Of a DNA stretch of 6,191 bases, positions 5,480 through 6,191 are shown one piece after another. This DNA comes from JBBQXV01 sp043785585 (GTDB taxonomy: Bacteria; Myxococcota_A; Polyangia; Polyangiales; Polyangiaceae). Under the pieces are notes generated by a model. The model ran no database searches. It was not told the DNA's origin and worked only from the letters and a program-made list of their open reading frames with translations. The DNA is taken from NCBI GenBank assembly GCA_043785585.1, contig JAYVXB010000284.1, positions 1 through 6,191 of the forward strand, in the 5' to 3' direction. Each line of letters opens with the position of its first letter. Within the stretch, counting starts at the first letter, position 1. The translations under genes and the position numbers were made by a program.

Positions 5480-5500
5480 CCCCGCCGCGAAGCGAAGACT

Positions 5501-5758
5501 CTATTCGTCGTCGTCCGCCGTCGTAGCGAACGGCTCCGTCTTCGCGGCGCCCTTTTCGTCGACGGCCAGCAGTGTCTCGACCTTCTTCTGCGCGGCGTCC
5601 AGGCGCTGCTGCGATGCGCGCGAGAGCTTCACGCCCTCTTCGAAGAGCGACAACGACTCTTCGAGCGGGAGATCACCGCGCTCGAGTGTCTGCACGATCT
5701 CGGCGAGGCGCTTGATGGCGGCTTCGAAAGTCGGGGGCGGCGTGGTCTCTTTCGTCAT
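5501..5758 (-). CDS. xseB: Exodeoxyribonuclease VII small subunit
   Basis: The 85-aa product matches XseB in length and pattern. After a short Thr/Pro N-terminus, residues 10-64 carry 'FEAAIKRLAEIVQTLERGDLPLEESLSLFEEGVKL', then 'QQRLDAAQKKVETL'. This is the two-helix hairpin that packs, in several copies, on the large subunit XseA. The enzyme degrades single-stranded DNA to oligonucleotides in both directions in the cytoplasm. The tail (65-85) is acidic and unconserved. The ATG at 5758 overlaps the upstream HEAT-repeat gene stop by ATGA, and no good Shine-Dalgarno is present, so coupled translation is likely. A longer in-frame reading up to 5953 is an Arg-rich shadow of the upstream gene. xseA and the often-linked isoprenoid genes (ispA, dxs) are not in this window. 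Confidence 0.95.
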   Translation of the reverse strand: MTKETTPPPTFEAAIKRLAEIVQTLERGDLPLEESLSLFEEGVKLSRASQQRLDAAQKKVETLLAVDEKGAAKTEPFATTADDDE

Positions 5759-6191
5759 GGGACTTTCGCAGGCTCGTACGCCGGGAGGCGAGGCGCAAGG
5801 ACGAGGCGCGCTTCGCCGGGCGGGACGCCAGGGACGATCGCGAAGCCTTCGTCGTCGAACGCGATCGGAACGGCGAGGCCGTCGGCGCGGTAGAGCGCGC
5901 CGGTCATGTTGGGCGGCGGCGCGTTTCCGTCGGCGCCGGCGAGGTGGAGCCACGCGATCTCGGTCATCGTGCGCGTGCGCGGATCGTGAGCAGCGACGGC
6001 GGGGAAGCGCGCGAGCGCGCGTGCGGCGATCGACCGAACGGCGCGGTCGGGATCGAACGTCGCCGCGATCCGCAGCGTCTCGAGGCGCGCAGGCGCGGTG
6101 GCGTCGGCGGCGCGTCCGGCGAGCGCGGTGACGATCGCGCGGCGAACGTTCGCGTCGGCTTCGTACGCGAACGCGGCGGCGAGGCGGCCCA
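5755..6191 (-). CDS. HEAT-repeat-like protein, C-terminal part
   Basis: The frame is open from the right edge of the window to the TGA at 5757-5755, giving 144 visible residues and no start. Visible residues about 3-63 have paired amphipathic helices of HEAT/armadillo type: 'AAAFAYEADANVRRAIVTAL', then 'ARLETLRIAATFDPDRAVRS' with 'IAARALARF'. The '.D....VR..A..AL' pattern is the usual signature. A further 80 residues follow, Pro/Gly-rich and probably beta ('GALYRADGLAVPIAFDDEGF', then 'VPGVPPGEARLVLAPRL'), ending YEPAKVP. HEAT proteins are binding scaffolds, so no enzymatic role can be assigned. An internal ATG at 5967 is too late to be the true start because the repeat helices lie upstream of it. 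The ATGA overlap with xseB suggests one transcription unit. The N-terminus, and any signal peptide that would place the protein in the envelope, is outside the window. Confidence 0.8.
   Translation of the reverse strand, partial: GRLAAAFAYEADANVRRAIVTALAGRAADATAPARLETLRIAATFDPDRAVRSIAARALARFPAVAAHDPRTRTMTEIAWLHLAGADGNAPPPNMTGALYRADGLAVPIAFDDEGFAIVPGVPPGEARLVLAPRLPAYEPAKVP

Noticed and set aside
5712..6131. Plus-strand Arg/Ser-rich frame across xseB and the HEAT gene
   Set aside because: It is a low-complexity shadow; the minus strand has recognisable XseB and HEAT-like patterns.
1..6191. CRISPR arrays, tRNA or rRNA genes, insertion sequences, attachment sites, toxin-antitoxin or defence genes
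   Set aside because: No spaced direct repeats, cloverleaf or rRNA-like stretches, transposase motifs or terminal inverted repeats were seen. Coding sequence fills the window apart from gaps under 100 bp.

Overview
The window is uniformly GC-rich with tightly packed genes. It carries several traits typical of Myxococcota, probably the Polyangia/Sorangiineae side. These are a DUF1844 protein, a lipoprotein-type HtrA protease with a Pro/Ala-rich linker, an ECF sigma factor with a long disordered N-terminus, Pro/Ala/Ser linkers in envelope proteins, and an AgmX/TonB-C-like plus SH3b envelope protein. This assignment is inferred from gene content and composition; there is no rRNA or other decisive marker.

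Layout, plus strand. Bases 2-397 are the 3' end of a SlyD-type FKBP prolyl isomerase with a histidine-rich metal-binding tail. After a short gap with a possible hairpin come a 60-aa conserved-looking small protein (451-633), a DUF1844 protein (642-947) and an HtrA/Deg serine protease lipoprotein with one PDZ domain (960-2228). These three are close enough to be co-transcribed. A 44-bp gap holds a possible promoter. It is followed by an ECF sigma factor (2273-3196), a membrane-anchored anti-sigma-like protein that overlaps it by ATGA (3193-3867), and a small exported protein of unknown function 6 bp further on (3874-4431). A 98-bp gap with another possible short-leader promoter precedes a single-pass envelope protein with a cysteine-containing AgmX/TonB-C-like domain and a C-terminal SH3b domain (4530-5432).

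Layout, minus strand. A HEAT-repeat protein enters from the right edge (6191-5755) and overlaps xseB, the small subunit of exodeoxyribonuclease VII (5758-5501), by ATGA. The two gene sets converge on a 68-bp gap. That gap holds a GC-rich hairpin and one copy of a dispersed repeat whose core contains GCGAAGC, known as an unusually stable DNA mini-hairpin.

How it fits together: the plus strand reads as an envelope and protein-quality-control neighbourhood. It has a folding chaperone/isomerase, a periplasmic protease, and a sigma/anti-sigma switch whose anti-sigma spans the membrane, followed by two envelope proteins. The most testable idea is that the single-PDZ HtrA acts on, or is controlled by, the adjacent sigma/anti-sigma pair, as DegS/RseA/SigmaE do in enterobacteria. 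The sequence shows adjacency only. I did not find a clearly new defence, mobile or biosynthetic system here.
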